Below, in pieces: positions 23,211 through 32,763 of a DNA stretch of 64,000 bases (within the stretch, counting starts at the first letter, position 1; the number at the start of each line of letters is the position of its first letter). This stretch comes from Paenibacillus_AM sp052180255 (GTDB lineage: Bacteria; Bacillota; Bacilli; Paenibacillales; NBRC-103111). The translations under genes and the position numbers were made by a program. The DNA is taken from assembly GCF_052180255.1 (NCBI RefSeq), contig NZ_CP197466.1, positions 1,612,001 through 1,676,000 of the forward strand, read 5' to 3'. The notes beneath the pieces are model-generated. The model saw only the letters and a list, made by a program, of their open reading frames with translations, did no database searches and had not been told where the DNA came from.

Positions 23211-23768
23211 ATGAATAAGTGGTTAAAGAAGACATCGATTACATCAGCGTTATTACTTTTGGCAAGTTCTTTTGGGGCCGCGTCTACAAATGCTGTTGCT
23301 TGGAATGAACCGGGTGTGATAGCACCAATCCAAGTCGAAATTAAGAATGGAAAAGGTGAAAAAATTGGTGATGCCAGTTTTTCGCAAGAGAAGGATGGCC
23401 TACACATAAAAGTGATTGTGAGCAATTTGACTCCAGGTGAACATGGTATCCATTTTCATGAGACAGGCAAGTGTGAAGGTCCAGATTTCGCTTCAGCAGG
23501 CGCCCATTTTAATCCTTTACACAAACATCACGGTCTAAAGAATCCGAAAGGACCTCATGCAGGCGATTTACCGAATTTAGTAGTGGGCGAAGATGGGAAA
23601 GCTGCGATGGAGTTTGTGACTAAAATGGTGACACTTCAGCCTAATGAATTCAACTCACTCATGAAAAAAGACGGAACTTCACTTATGATACATGAAAAAG
23701 CCGATGATATGATTACAGACCCTGCTGGTAATTCAGGTGCCAGAATAGCTTGTGGTGTGATTCATTAG
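23211..23768 (+). CDS. sodC: Cu/Zn superoxide dismutase, secreted
   Basis: This 185-residue protein converts superoxide to peroxide outside the membrane. A signal sequence (KKTSITSALLLLASSFGAAS) comes first. The metal ligands are visible: HFHETGKC (two Cu His and the disulfide Cys), HFNPLHKHHG (bridging His and zinc His), PHAGDLPN (zinc His and Asp) and MIHEKADD (Cu His). They are followed by the active-site Arg and second Cys in ARIACG. I chose ATG 23211 after GGTGGAGG rather than an earlier frame start. No lipobox Cys is seen, so it may be released or anchored by the uncleaved helix. Confidence 0.92.
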   Translation: MNKWLKKTSITSALLLLASSFGAASTNAVAWNEPGVIAPIQVEIKNGKGEKIGDASFSQEKDGLHIKVIVSNLTPGEHGIHFHETGKCEGPDFASAGAHFNPLHKHHGLKNPKGPHAGDLPNLVVGEDGKAAMEFVTKMVTLQPNEFNSLMKKDGTSLMIHEKADDMITDPAGNSGARIACGVIH

Positions 23769-23854
23769 GAAATATGAATTCGAATGGACAGCCGTCCCTT
23801 GATTGCGATAAAATGGACGTTACTTTCACTTGAAAAGGGAGGCTGTTATTACGC

Positions 23855-24298
23855 ATGCAATTGGAAATGATTAACATAACAACGGATGAACAATTACAAC
23901 AATGTTTTCAAATACGAAAAGAGGTTTTTGTAGTTGAACAGGGTGTTCCTCAAGATTTAGAATATGATTCCTATGATGCGTCGCCTGAAGCAGGTTATCA
24001 TGTTCTAGTAACTGCTAATGGGCAGCCAGCCGGAACTGCGCGTTGGATCCCTTATAAAGAAAATACAGCTAAGCTTCAACGCGTAGCTGTTCTAAAAAAT
24101 TTTCGAGGGCTTAGTATCGGAAATCAGCTTATTCTAGGTATGGAAAAAGCTGCAAAGGATCTCGGGTACTCGGGATCTGTCTTAGATGCACAATGCCATG
24201 CAGAACTTTTTTACAAAAAATTAGGCTATGTGGTCATTTCGGATGAGCCATTTGATGACGCGGGTATTCCACATGTACGAATGACCAAGCAATTTTAA
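23855..24298 (+). CDS. GNAT family N-acetyltransferase, YjcF-like
   Basis: This 147-residue acetyl-CoA-dependent acetyltransferase has an unknown substrate. The N-terminal IRKEVFVVEQGVPQDLEYD is typical of the YjcF/ElaA group. LQRVAVLKNFRGLSIGNQLI carries the R/QxxGxG/A-type acetyl-CoA loop, and the C-terminal FYKKLGYVV closes the fold. GGGAGG lies about 15 nt before ATG 23855. It converges with the sensor kinase and overlaps its 3' end by 4 bp. Confidence 0.85.
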   Translation: MQLEMINITTDEQLQQCFQIRKEVFVVEQGVPQDLEYDSYDASPEAGYHVLVTANGQPAGTARWIPYKENTAKLQRVAVLKNFRGLSIGNQLILGMEKAAKDLGYSGSVLDAQCHAELFYKKLGYVVISDEPFDDAGIPHVRMTKQF

Positions 24299-25914
24299 AT
24301 AATGTTTTGAATAGGAAATATTTCAGTGGAAACAAGCGGGAACCGAATGGTGAATTTGGTTCCTTTTTCTTGTACACTTTCTACTTCTATAACACCATCA
24401 TGTTCTTGTACAATTTTATGGCAGATTGAAAGTCCAAGGCCGGTACCGTTTGGTTTAGAAGTGTAGAAAGGATGGAAGATTTTTTCCAGAGCATCACTTG
24501 AAATGCCTTTACCATTATCAGCTACTTCTATGACTGCCATTTGCTGAGATTCATACAATCGAATGAGGATAAAACCATCAGCACGGAGCGCTTCGTAACA
24601 ATTTTTAACAAGATTTAATAGCAGTTGAAGAATTTTATCCGAATCCATCATGATTTGAAGTGGTTCTTCAGGAAGGATAAAGTTCATTTGGTATCCGAGC
24701 CTTACAATTTCAGATTCTGTCAGCGATACAACGCGGTGAATACAATCTTGCAAGCTAAGTAACTGCAGCTGAGTCGCATGAGGTTTAGAAAATTGGAGGA
24801 ACTCTGCTGTCAGTGTGTTCATTCGAGTAATTTCAGCCATGATAAGCGGAAACCATTTTTCAATATTGTAGTTATTTGCTTGTGAAATTTGTAGGAATCC
24901 TTTAATGGTCGTAAGTGGATTTCGAATTTCGTGGGCCATACCTGATGCTAATTCCCCAACAACCTTTAATTTCTCCGAACGAAGCATATTTTCTTCACGT
25001 TTTAGCCAAATGTCTCTTTTCATATTAAAAAGATTACTTTCAGCAACAGAGATTAGCTCATCCTTCGTTTTTCCATTCTTAGGGGACATTGCAAATCCAT
25101 ATGTTACATTCATTCCAATTCGATTTGGTAAATCGATATTAAGATTTTGTTGGACTTTCTGAATGGTTTGTTCTTCATCTTCGTAATGCAGGGTAATAGC
25201 AAATTCGTCTCCACCATATCGTGCGATGATGCGTGCATCATGGAATAATTCTTTTAAAATATCAGCAGCCTGCTGCAAGATGAGATTACCGGCCTGAAAA
25301 CCTTGCGAGGTGTTCATCGACTTTAAGTCCGTGCAATCGATCAAGATCAGAAGTGTATTCGAAGCTTGTGCACTTAGTAAACAATCCAGTTTTCGATGGT
25401 ATTCTTCATAATTAAATAGTCCAGTAAGCGGGTCTTGAGTGATTAATTGATTCTTTTCTAAATGGAGTCGTTGTGTGAGGGTTGTAGATTGTAAAACAAC
25501 ATGGAGCAAGATAATGGTTGTACCAAAAAAGATGATATTATAGATGAGTTGAAACGTTGAATTCGCATGTTGAACATTATCATGAACTACAAGAAAAGAT
25601 AGTACTTCGTAAGAGAAACTGTAGATGAAAAATGCGAGAATCATTCTCATCTTTGTGGATAAAAAATCAATGTCTCTCCAAATCAACAAAAAGTATAAAA
25701 CGATGCACCAATTCGAAAGTGATAAATAGTGAAATGTACATACGACAAGTACGCGAAGTAACACCATGAAGGTTTTCTTAGATGTTGCTTGAAATACCCC
25801 GATTAGTAATATAGCACTTAAGATGAAAAGAATGGGTGTATTGGTGATCCGCATGAATAGTGAAGTGATTACGAGAAAGGCTACATTTACATAAAAAGCG
25901 AGGTTTAAAAGCAA
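24295..25914 (-). CDS. Sensor histidine kinase with embedded GGDEF domain
   Basis: This 539-residue membrane protein has five or six spans (residues 1-150), then a GGDEF domain with intact ARYGGDEFAITL (about 235-250). A HisKA domain follows with phospho-acceptor MAHEIRNPLTTIKGF (about 325), and then a HATPase domain with N-box NLVKNCYEAL, GKGISSDALEKIFHPFYTSKPNGTGLGL. The N-terminal half looks like a diguanylate cyclase and the C-terminal half like a sporulation- or stress-type kinase. No response regulator lies beside it. I chose TTG 25914 because AGGGGTGAT lies just before it; the upstream in-frame starts lack a site. Confidence 0.85.
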   Translation of the reverse strand: MLLNLAFYVNVAFLVITSLFMRITNTPILFILSAILLIGVFQATSKKTFMVLLRVLVVCTFHYLSLSNWCIVLYFLLIWRDIDFLSTKMRMILAFFIYSFSYEVLSFLVVHDNVQHANSTFQLIYNIIFFGTTIILLHVVLQSTTLTQRLHLEKNQLITQDPLTGLFNYEEYHRKLDCLLSAQASNTLLILIDCTDLKSMNTSQGFQAGNLILQQAADILKELFHDARIIARYGGDEFAITLHYEDEEQTIQKVQQNLNIDLPNRIGMNVTYGFAMSPKNGKTKDELISVAESNLFNMKRDIWLKREENMLRSEKLKVVGELASGMAHEIRNPLTTIKGFLQISQANNYNIEKWFPLIMAEITRMNTLTAEFLQFSKPHATQLQLLSLQDCIHRVVSLTESEIVRLGYQMNFILPEEPLQIMMDSDKILQLLLNLVKNCYEALRADGFILIRLYESQQMAVIEVADNGKGISSDALEKIFHPFYTSKPNGTGLGLSICHKIVQEHDGVIEVESVQEKGTKFTIRFPLVSTEIFPIQNII

Positions 25915-26009
25915 ATCATCACCCCTATTAGCGAGCATTCTTAACAACACGTAAAGATTCTATAATTATCAGAAAATTCCTGCTAATAGGGAGTAATTTG
26001 TTAAAAACT

Positions 26010-26777
26010 TTATTTTTTTTCCAATTTTCCGTTGGTGTAGGTATACAATTGTTGCTGTTCAATAAACGTCATTTCCCCTGTTTTACCAATGAATGTGGAC
26101 ATATCATCGCTGTAATGCATTAAATATATTTTAGATTGGATAGATGCTGGTAATGTCAACAATTCATCGAGTGTTGTATGTACGATTCCTGGGCCATGAA
26201 GCTGACAATCGTGTAGAATAAGATTACATTTGCGATTTCCACATATTTCATGCAAGAGGAATTGTTCTTGAAAACGGGTGTCGCTACTATAGAATATATC
26301 TTGATTGATGACAAGTGAATAACTAGGTTTTCCTATAATGTGAGGGGTCTGAATAGGTTCAATTGTAAGTTCATCGCAAATCTGCGTAGGAACATTTTCT
26401 TGCATCGTCACGATATCAAAATAACTGGATAACTCGGTTAACTGTTCATCTTTTACTTCCAAGCCACCTTTCAATGTATGGGTCCATAAAGGATCAACAA
26501 GTGTGGAGGGCAGGAATAACTTTATTCTTTTTTGGTGGGTATAATGACTAAGGAATGCAAATTCCTCCAGACCTCCAACATGATCTGCATGAAGGTGAGT
26601 AATAAGTATGCCGTCAATATCCGCTACATTTAGGTTCATTTGGTGCAAAGCTCGGCCAGCTGTATGGCCACAATCGATTAATAATTGGAAATTAGTTGTA
26701 CGAATTAAGGCATTATTATTAAAATAGGATTTGGCAAAAGCACTGCCAGTTCCTATCATTTGGATTTGCAAGCTCAT
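26010..26777 (-). CDS. MBL-fold hydrolase, RNase Z-like
   Basis: This 255-residue metallo-beta-lactamase-fold enzyme has a complete zinc site: HLHADHVGG (HxHxDH, about residue 62), SSDTRF with the bridging Asp and a C-terminal His (LMHYSD). It resembles RNase Z-like and phosphodiesterase members; the true substrate is unknown. The ATG at 26777 follows GAGGGATA; the longer frame upstream overlaps the divergent hydrolase and is not used. Confidence 0.85.
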   Translation of the reverse strand: MSLQIQMIGTGSAFAKSYFNNNALIRTTNFQLLIDCGHTAGRALHQMNLNVADIDGILITHLHADHVGGLEEFAFLSHYTHQKRIKLFLPSTLVDPLWTHTLKGGLEVKDEQLTELSSYFDIVTMQENVPTQICDELTIEPIQTPHIIGKPSYSLVINQDIFYSSDTRFQEQFLLHEICGNRKCNLILHDCQLHGPGIVHTTLDELLTLPASIQSKIYLMHYSDDMSTFIGKTGEMTFIEQQQLYTYTNGKLEKK

Positions 26778-26874
26778 TGTTATCCCTCGCTTATTATTTT
26801 GATGTACAAATTGTATCATTTTGAGAGTAATTTTGCAGAGAGTAAAATTGGCTATGTTGGGCGGAGGTGTGTTC

Positions 26875-27759
26875 ATGTATTGGGTATTATTTGGTGCAAT
26901 ACTTCTTGTCTTTATCGCTTGTGTGATTCCAGCGGTATGGGTTGGTTTGAAATTAACGCATCCCGTTCGTAAGAGAGTGACAAGTTCACCATCGGAGTAT
27001 GGATTAACGTTTAATGATATCACATTTTCTTCAAGGTCAGGCGATGTTCTATTAAGCGGATGGCACATGCCTGCTAATGAAAAGCCAAAAGATGTCACGC
27101 TCATATTTGCACATGGATATTCGGGTAATCGATTGGAGGAGGGGCTTCCCATACTTTCTCTTGCTAAATCGCTTATTCAAAATGGATATGATGTTCTCAT
27201 GTTCGATTTTCGCAACTCAGGTCGCTCTGGAGGGAAGATGACGACTGTCGGTTATATGGAAAAGCAAGATTTATTAGGAGCGATTGATTGGGTTAATCAT
27301 CAATCCCCGCATAAACGCATCGTATTAATTGGTTACTCCATGGGGGCGATGACTTCATTACTTGCAGCCGCTGAGGATACTCGGGTCTCAGGTGTTATTG
27401 CAGATAGCCCCTTCAGCCAGCTAAAGCGTTACTTAGCAAAAAATTTATCCTATTGGTCAGGTTTACCACACTTTCCTTTCACTTGGCTTATTATGGCGAT
27501 TCTGCCTTTAATAACGGGGATTAAGGAGAAACATGTGGATGGCTTCATAGCAGTGAATGGTATCTATCCTCGTCCTATTCTCTTTATTCACAGTGATGCA
27601 GATGAGGCGATTCCTTCAACAGAGAGTGAACAACTATGGGAAGTGCATCCAGATATATTCGAGTTCTGGCGGACACAAAAGGCTCCACATGTTGGGACAT
27701 ATCGATTACAGCCCCAGGAATATTTAGAACGGGTTCTTAAATTTTTACATAAAGTATAG
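26875..27759 (+). CDS. Alpha/beta hydrolase, YqkD-like
   Basis: This 294-residue protein has an N-terminal membrane anchor (residues 3-25) followed by an alpha/beta hydrolase fold, probably an esterase or peptidase facing outward. Seen are the oxyanion loop FAHGYSGNR, nucleophile GYSMGAMTS (Ser about 155), acid Asp in HSDADEAIP and a late His (KAPHVGTY). I chose ATG 26875 after GCGGAGGTG. It resembles B. subtilis YqkD, whose substrate is unknown. Confidence 0.85.
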   Translation: MYWVLFGAILLVFIACVIPAVWVGLKLTHPVRKRVTSSPSEYGLTFNDITFSSRSGDVLLSGWHMPANEKPKDVTLIFAHGYSGNRLEEGLPILSLAKSLIQNGYDVLMFDFRNSGRSGGKMTTVGYMEKQDLLGAIDWVNHQSPHKRIVLIGYSMGAMTSLLAAAEDTRVSGVIADSPFSQLKRYLAKNLSYWSGLPHFPFTWLIMAILPLITGIKEKHVDGFIAVNGIYPRPILFIHSDADEAIPSTESEQLWEVHPDIFEFWRTQKAPHVGTYRLQPQEYLERVLKFLHKV

Positions 27760-27870
27760 ATTGGTGCGCAACTATAAGACTATTTCCGAGTATAAATTTG
27801 CATCGGTATATTTGTTGGTACGTATCATTTCACAAATATGCAATAGATACAAAGAGGAGGAGTTTATGAT

Positions 27871-28503
27871 ATGAAAGCTCGACGTTTACTTGCCCTCGTA
27901 CTGGTTGGTACTTTGATGATGGGCACTGTTGATGTTGCAGCACGGACGATGTGGGGCACATACGATGGCTACAATAAGATTAAAGTGACGGTAAATGAAA
28001 AAGAGACCGACTTTAGCAACTCAGAAGCCCCGGCTATTTCGATAAAAGGTGCAGCAATGCTGCCGCTTCGCCCCCTCGTGGAATCTCTGGATGCGATGGT
28101 CAAATGGGATGAAGAGAATCAAACCGTGCAAATTTATAAGCCTAATGTACATATTTCTTTAGTCAAAGATGTTACGCAATCCAAGAATGGCGAATATACG
28201 CTCAAATCACCTTTTGGTGTAGTGAAGAAGGGTGAAGTCATAGATTTTGTTGCCTTTGCTGAAGTTGATAACTTAAAAGCCAAGGTGTCTGCGATTCGTG
28301 TGTCGATCTATGCTCCGAGTGGTGCACATGTGACGTCATATGAGAGTGATGTTGATGATCAGAAGGATTCATTTTGGTATCCAATGAAAATGAAAAACAT
28401 CTCTTTTGAAGAAGCAGGGACGTATAAGCTTCATTTGTCCATGAAGTTGTCTGGGACAAATGATTTTACAGTCGTATCGGAGAAAAATATTATTTCACAA
28501 TAA
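27871..28503 (+). CDS. Secreted protein with copper-amine-oxidase-N domain
   Basis: This 210-residue exported protein has a signal peptide (LLALVLVGTLMMGTVDVAA). Residues about 35-95 match the copper amine oxidase N-terminal-type domain (MLPLRPLVESLDAMVKWDEENQTVQI), a wall-associated stalk module common in Paenibacillaceae that carries no amine oxidase activity. The C-terminal part is a beta-rich domain of unknown role. GGAGGAG precedes the ATG. Confidence 0.8.
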   Translation: MKARRLLALVLVGTLMMGTVDVAARTMWGTYDGYNKIKVTVNEKETDFSNSEAPAISIKGAAMLPLRPLVESLDAMVKWDEENQTVQIYKPNVHISLVKDVTQSKNGEYTLKSPFGVVKKGEVIDFVAFAEVDNLKAKVSAIRVSIYAPSGAHVTSYESDVDDQKDSFWYPMKMKNISFEEAGTYKLHLSMKLSGTNDFTVVSEKNIISQ

Positions 28504-28615
28504 CTTCTGCTTCCGAAGCATGTTTCTAACGAAACATTTGAGGTTTGACCTGCATTTGGGAAAATGTTACGATAACTTGGAAAACAGAAAATTATTATAG
28601 AAATGAGGTTCAGAC

Positions 28616-28927
28616 ATGAGCGATAAACACGATCACGTCCACGGCCCTGACTGTGAACACGACCATGAGCACGACGAAGATATCTTTATAGTTACGGATG
28701 AAGAAGGCAAAGAACATGAAATGGTGATGGTTTATACGTTCGAGTCACAGGACCAAGCTTATGCGGTTTTGTTGGATCGTAATGATCCAGAAGCAGACGG
28801 TGTTATTTTCCGAGTCGAAGAAGAAGATGACGATGCTTTCCTTGTGAATATCGAAGATGAAGAAGAATGGACGCGTGTTGTTGCGATTTATGAAGAAATC
28901 GTAGCAAACGATGGCGAAACCAACTAA
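28616..28927 (+). CDS. DUF1292 protein (YrzB-like)
   Basis: This 103-residue acidic protein has a His-rich, probably metal-binding head (DKHDHVHGPDCEHDHEHDED). The rest matches DUF1292: FIVTDEEGKEHEM...VYTFES, YAVLLDRNDPEADGVIFRVEEEDDD. The family is common in Firmicutes and has no assigned function. GAGGTTCAG lies before the ATG. Confidence 0.85.
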   Translation: MSDKHDHVHGPDCEHDHEHDEDIFIVTDEEGKEHEMVMVYTFESQDQAYAVLLDRNDPEADGVIFRVEEEDDDAFLVNIEDEEEWTRVVAIYEEIVANDGETN

Positions 28928-28931
28928 AAAT

Positions 28932-28973
28932 AAAGCCCCGATACCTTTCGTTAAGAAAGTTCGGGGCTTTTTT
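28932..28973. terminator. Bidirectional terminator
   Basis: AAAGCCCCGA and TCGGGGCTTT with an inner CTTTC/GAAAG stem and T runs on both strands, between convergent genes. Confidence 0.85.
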
Positions 28974-28981
28974 GATTCTGT

Positions 28982-29401
28982 TTATTTTCTTGGATTAAAA
29001 TACATCGTACGACCATTGAATAATTGCAATTCCGCTTTGAATTTTTTTGCTAAGTATTTACATAGTTCATTGCCTTTGGATTTATCTCCATGGGTTGAAT
29101 CATCTGGTAGCACCAACTGTACAAAATGTACTTCCGTCTCGTTCTCAAGTAGGCTGCCTACACCAAGTACGATATATTTGTACTGCCTTTCTGTTCCCTT
29201 GAGGTAAAACCATTTGCCCTCAGCTTCAGGTTTGTCTTGGATGGTGTATGGAAATCCAGCTTCATCGTATTCCCAATCTAGTTGTTTACCTGTTTTGGAC
29301 AGTTGTTCACGGTAATCGAGCAGTTGTTCTTTGAGCTCGTCCAGTGTTAAGGATTGAGCGGTAGAACCACTTACAAACCGAATATAAGCACTTTGACTCA
29401 T
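28982..29401 (-). CDS. DUF1885-like protein
   Basis: This 139-residue protein starts MSQSAYIRFVSGSTAQSLTL, in the pattern of the DUF1885 family of Bacillales (structure known for a Geobacillus member, function not). I chose ATG 29401 because GCAGGAGTG lies 8 nt upstream; a longer frame start has none. It is in tail-to-tail orientation with the DUF1292 gene. Confidence 0.65.
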   Translation of the reverse strand: MSQSAYIRFVSGSTAQSLTLDELKEQLLDYREQLSKTGKQLDWEYDEAGFPYTIQDKPEAEGKWFYLKGTERQYKYIVLGVGSLLENETEVHFVQLVLPDDSTHGDKSKGNELCKYLAKKFKAELQLFNGRTMYFNPRK

Positions 29402-29487
29402 GGTAACACTCCTGCCTAAATAAATGGTAATTGGATCCAAAAGATAGTAACATCATAGCATTCTAAAGCGTGCTTTGACAATATTGT

Positions 29488-30957
29488 TTAATCAATAGCC
29501 TTTGTCTCGACAATGACTTTAACGAACTCGCAGGATCGATCTTCAGGACCTTTAACAGGGAGTCCGACTTCGACATGTTCTACGATATAGTTAATATTGC
29601 TTTGAGAGATCACTTCTCCTGGCAGTAAGATTGGAATGCCTGGTGGATACACATAGATGAATTCTGCAATAATACGACCAGCTGATTCTTTGAGTGGCAC
29701 AACTTCTGTTTCTCCATAGAAGGCATCACGTGGAGAGAGTGAAAGCTGCGGAATCTCAGGAATTGTAACAACAAGCTCATGTGCTTTTGCATCTGCAATA
29801 TGCTCGTCAGATAGGTGCTTGAGTGCAGTTAGTAGGGTGTCGATGTTTTCTTTATGATCACCAGAAGTCACTAAGCACAGGATGTTGTACATATCACTCA
29901 TCTCAACTTCAATATTGTAGTTGTCGCGAAGCCAGTTCTCAACATCATAGCCAGTTAATCCAAGATGGCGAACATGAATCGTCACTTTTGTCTGGTCATA
30001 AGCGTATGTTGCTTCTTGACCAAGCAGCTCTTCTCCAAAACAATACAATCCAGGAATCTCGTTGATTGCGTTACGAGCGTATTGTGCAAGCTCAATAGCT
30101 TTCTCCGCAATTTCATACCCGCGCGTTGCAAGCTGACGACGTGCTGTATCTAGTGAAGCAAGTAGAATATAGGAAGTAGAGGTCGTTGTGAGCATACTCA
30201 TAATTGTCTGGATTCTCTTTGTGTTTACACGTGGTCCTTGTACGTTAAGCACTGAGCTTTGAGTCAAAGAGCCTCCTAATTTATGAACGCTTGTTGCGGC
30301 CATATCTGCACCGGCTTGCATGGCAGACGTCGGCAGTTTGTCATGGAAATGGATGAGTACACCGTGTGCTTCATCGACCAGAACTGGCAGATCATAAGAG
30401 TGAACCAGATCTACGATTTCTTTAAGATGCGTCACTACGCCATAATAAGTTGGATTAATGACAAGTACCGCCTTAGCGTCATGGTGCTTTTCCAATGCTT
30501 TACGAACTGCACGAGTCGTAATTCCATGGTCGATGCCTAAGTTTTTGTCACGAACAGGGGAGATGAATACAGGCTTTGCCCCAGCAAAAATAATAGCAGC
30601 CATAATTGATTTGTGTACGTTACGTGGAACGATAATCTTATCGCCTTCTGAACATACAGACATAATCATAGTAATAATCGCGCCACTTGTTCCTTGAATA
30701 CTGAAATATGTGTGGTCAGCACCAAATGCGTCGGCAGCAAGTTGCTGTGCTTCAGCAATTACACCAGTAGGTTGGTGCAAATCATCGAGTGGAGCTATAT
30801 TAATTAAGTCAATTGACAAGGCATTATCTCCGATAAATTCGCGAAATTCAGGGTCCATGCCGACCCCCTTTTTATGACCTGGGATATGGAATTGCAATGG
30901 GTTTTTCTTCGCATGATCCTGCAGCGCGGAGAAAAGCGGAGTGCGGTTATGGTCCAT
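29488..30957 (-). CDS. speA: Orn/Lys/Arg decarboxylase, SpeA-type
   Basis: This 489-residue PLP enzyme is expected to decarboxylate arginine to agmatine for polyamine synthesis. It matches the short Bacillus-type family: TPLFSALQDHAKKNPLQFHIPGHKKG at the start, DEAHG with the PLP-pyridine Asp, SVHKLGGSLTQSS with the Schiff-base Lys, and the C-terminal YPPGIPILLPGE. Lysine decarboxylase activity is the usual alternative for this family. ATG 30957 fits the usual family start; the longer upstream frame is not supported by a site. Confidence 0.88.
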   Translation of the reverse strand: MDHNRTPLFSALQDHAKKNPLQFHIPGHKKGVGMDPEFREFIGDNALSIDLINIAPLDDLHQPTGVIAEAQQLAADAFGADHTYFSIQGTSGAIITMIMSVCSEGDKIIVPRNVHKSIMAAIIFAGAKPVFISPVRDKNLGIDHGITTRAVRKALEKHHDAKAVLVINPTYYGVVTHLKEIVDLVHSYDLPVLVDEAHGVLIHFHDKLPTSAMQAGADMAATSVHKLGGSLTQSSVLNVQGPRVNTKRIQTIMSMLTTTSTSYILLASLDTARRQLATRGYEIAEKAIELAQYARNAINEIPGLYCFGEELLGQEATYAYDQTKVTIHVRHLGLTGYDVENWLRDNYNIEVEMSDMYNILCLVTSGDHKENIDTLLTALKHLSDEHIADAKAHELVVTIPEIPQLSLSPRDAFYGETEVVPLKESAGRIIAEFIYVYPPGIPILLPGEVISQSNINYIVEHVEVGLPVKGPEDRSCEFVKVIVETKAID

Positions 30958-31151
30958 CAATAAATCTTCCCTTCTATACGGTAGTCTTGGTGCTTTTTTT
31001 AACAAACAAATTGAGTATATCAAAAAGGGGGCGACATGCAAGTTATTTTCCAAAAAAATAGTTACCAACTGTTCTTGAGTTGTTCATTTTATTCACAAAA
31101 AGATTATGGTACGATGAACAGAAATATTGAGATAAAAGTAGGGAGATACAT

Positions 31152-32312
31152 ATGAATAAGCAAATGGGCGTTATCATGCTGCTTCTGATGACGATCTTTA
31201 TTGGTTTTGGAGTTATTATTCCAATTATGCCAGAGGTCATTATCCATAGTGGGGCAGACAAGTTTCATAATTTTATGTTGTTGTCGGTTTATTCACTTTC
31301 ATCGTTCTTGATGTCACCTTTTTGGGGGGCGTTATCCGACCGTATTGGTCGTCGTCCCATCATCCTGACTGGCTTGATCGGTTTCGCAGTTTCTTTTTTC
31401 ATTTTTGCAATTGGACAAGATCACTTATGGCTCATGTATATCTCACGTATTCTAGGAGGCTTGTTCTCAGGTGCTGCTACGGCATGTGCAGTCGCTTATG
31501 TGGCAGATATTACTACAGCTGAGAATCGGACCAAAGGTATGGGGCTTGTTGGGATGTCAATTGGTTTAGGATTCATATTTGGTCCAGCAATTGGCGGCTT
31601 GCTCAGCCGATATGGTTATCAAGTGCCGTTCTTCGTGTCGGCAGGATTAGCACTAGCATCTTTTGTCTTTGCTTTTGTTGTACTTAAAGAATCCCTTCCA
31701 CCTGAGAAACGTAGATCAAGCAGTGAACCGCGTGTATCTCGTTGGACTGCTTTTGCAGGATCTTTAAAATATCTATATGTATTATCTTTCTTTGTGACAT
31801 TCACCTTAGCAGGATTAGAAGCGACTTTGCAGTATTTTGAAATGCAAAAAATCGGGGCAACACCTAGTGATATTGGTATTATGTTCCTCGTAAGCGGAAT
31901 CGTTGGGGCGATTATTCAAGGCGGTTTGATCCGTAGACTCGTGAAAAATGGTGCAGAGCAGCGTGTGATCGCAATTGGTTTAATTTTGTCAGCACTCGGA
32001 TTTATACTGTTGTTGTTCTCATCCAGTGTATGGACGGCAGCAATCTACTTGTCTGTGTTCGGAGCGGGTAATGCATTGATTCGTCCATGTGTGACGTCCC
32101 TTTTAACGCAGAAAACGAAAGTGGCTCAAGGGGTAACGACAGGACTAAGTTCATCCATGGACTCCCTCGGTCGAATTATTGGCCCATTGCTTGGCGGATT
32201 TGTCTATACGTTTAATGTTACATTACCGTATATTATCGGAGCTGTGCTTTGTTTAGGAGCGTTGGTCCTTCTGGCACGCTTTATTCGTCTAGATCGACAG
32301 CGTACAGTATAG
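31152..32312 (+). CDS. MFS transporter, DHA1 drug-efflux type
   Basis: This 386-residue protein has twelve predicted spans. Motif A (GALSDRIGRRPII, between spans 2 and 3) and the antiporter motif C-like GLGFIFGPAIGGLLS (span 5) place it with proton-drug antiporters such as Bmr and NorA. Substrates cannot be read. GGGAG precedes the ATG. Upstream is the divergent arginine decarboxylase gene. Confidence 0.87.
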   Translation: MNKQMGVIMLLLMTIFIGFGVIIPIMPEVIIHSGADKFHNFMLLSVYSLSSFLMSPFWGALSDRIGRRPIILTGLIGFAVSFFIFAIGQDHLWLMYISRILGGLFSGAATACAVAYVADITTAENRTKGMGLVGMSIGLGFIFGPAIGGLLSRYGYQVPFFVSAGLALASFVFAFVVLKESLPPEKRRSSSEPRVSRWTAFAGSLKYLYVLSFFVTFTLAGLEATLQYFEMQKIGATPSDIGIMFLVSGIVGAIIQGGLIRRLVKNGAEQRVIAIGLILSALGFILLLFSSSVWTAAIYLSVFGAGNALIRPCVTSLLTQKTKVAQGVTTGLSSSMDSLGRIIGPLLGGFVYTFNVTLPYIIGAVLCLGALVLLARFIRLDRQRTV

Positions 32313-32416
32313 GTGATTCGCACTTCACAATAAACGGCGAATGACTTCCTGCTCATGTCCATGCCCTCCTCGGATTGTAGACATATACTGTCTTAAATGC
32401 TCAGGAGGTGTCATAT

Positions 32417-32704
32417 ATGTCATGTATGCATGTTTCACAAGCTTTTGGTCTTTGCAATCAATTTCACGGTCGTAACGTCCGTATTCATACCAATGATGGG
32501 CGTATTCATGAAGGAATGATTGTAAGGGTTGATCAAGACCATGTGTTTATTAGACCATTTGGGGGAAACGGTTGCGGTTGTGGTGGTCGTGCACACATTA
32601 GAGGAGAACAACAGGCACACATTAGTGGCTTTGGATTCTGGGGCTGGAACAGCGCGATTGTTCCGCTGTCTTTGTTTACATTGCTTGCAATCGCATTAAT
32701 TTAA
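32417..32704 (+). CDS. Small protein with Sm-like segment and membrane tail
   Basis: This 95-residue protein has an Sm/Hfq-like beta segment at about residues 15-48 (FHGRNVRIHTNDGRIHEGMIVRVDQDHVFIRPF), then a Cys/Gly loop (GGNGCGCGGRAH) and a hydrophobic tail (SAIVPLSLFTLLAIAL). The combination is typical of small spore or envelope proteins in this group but I do not recognise a named family. I chose ATG 32417 after AGGAGG; the GTG inside that site is unlikely. Confidence 0.6.
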   Translation: MSCMHVSQAFGLCNQFHGRNVRIHTNDGRIHEGMIVRVDQDHVFIRPFGGNGCGCGGRAHIRGEQQAHISGFGFWGWNSAIVPLSLFTLLAIALI

Positions 32705-32712
32705 AGAAAATG

Positions 32713-32760
32713 AAGGAGCTGTTCCAAAGGTCTGAAATGACCCTCGGACAGCTCCTTTTT
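32713..32760. terminator. Bidirectional terminator
   Basis: AAGGAGCTGTTCC pairs with GGACAGCTCCTT and T runs follow, between convergent genes. Confidence 0.8.
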
Positions 32761-32763
32761 GCG

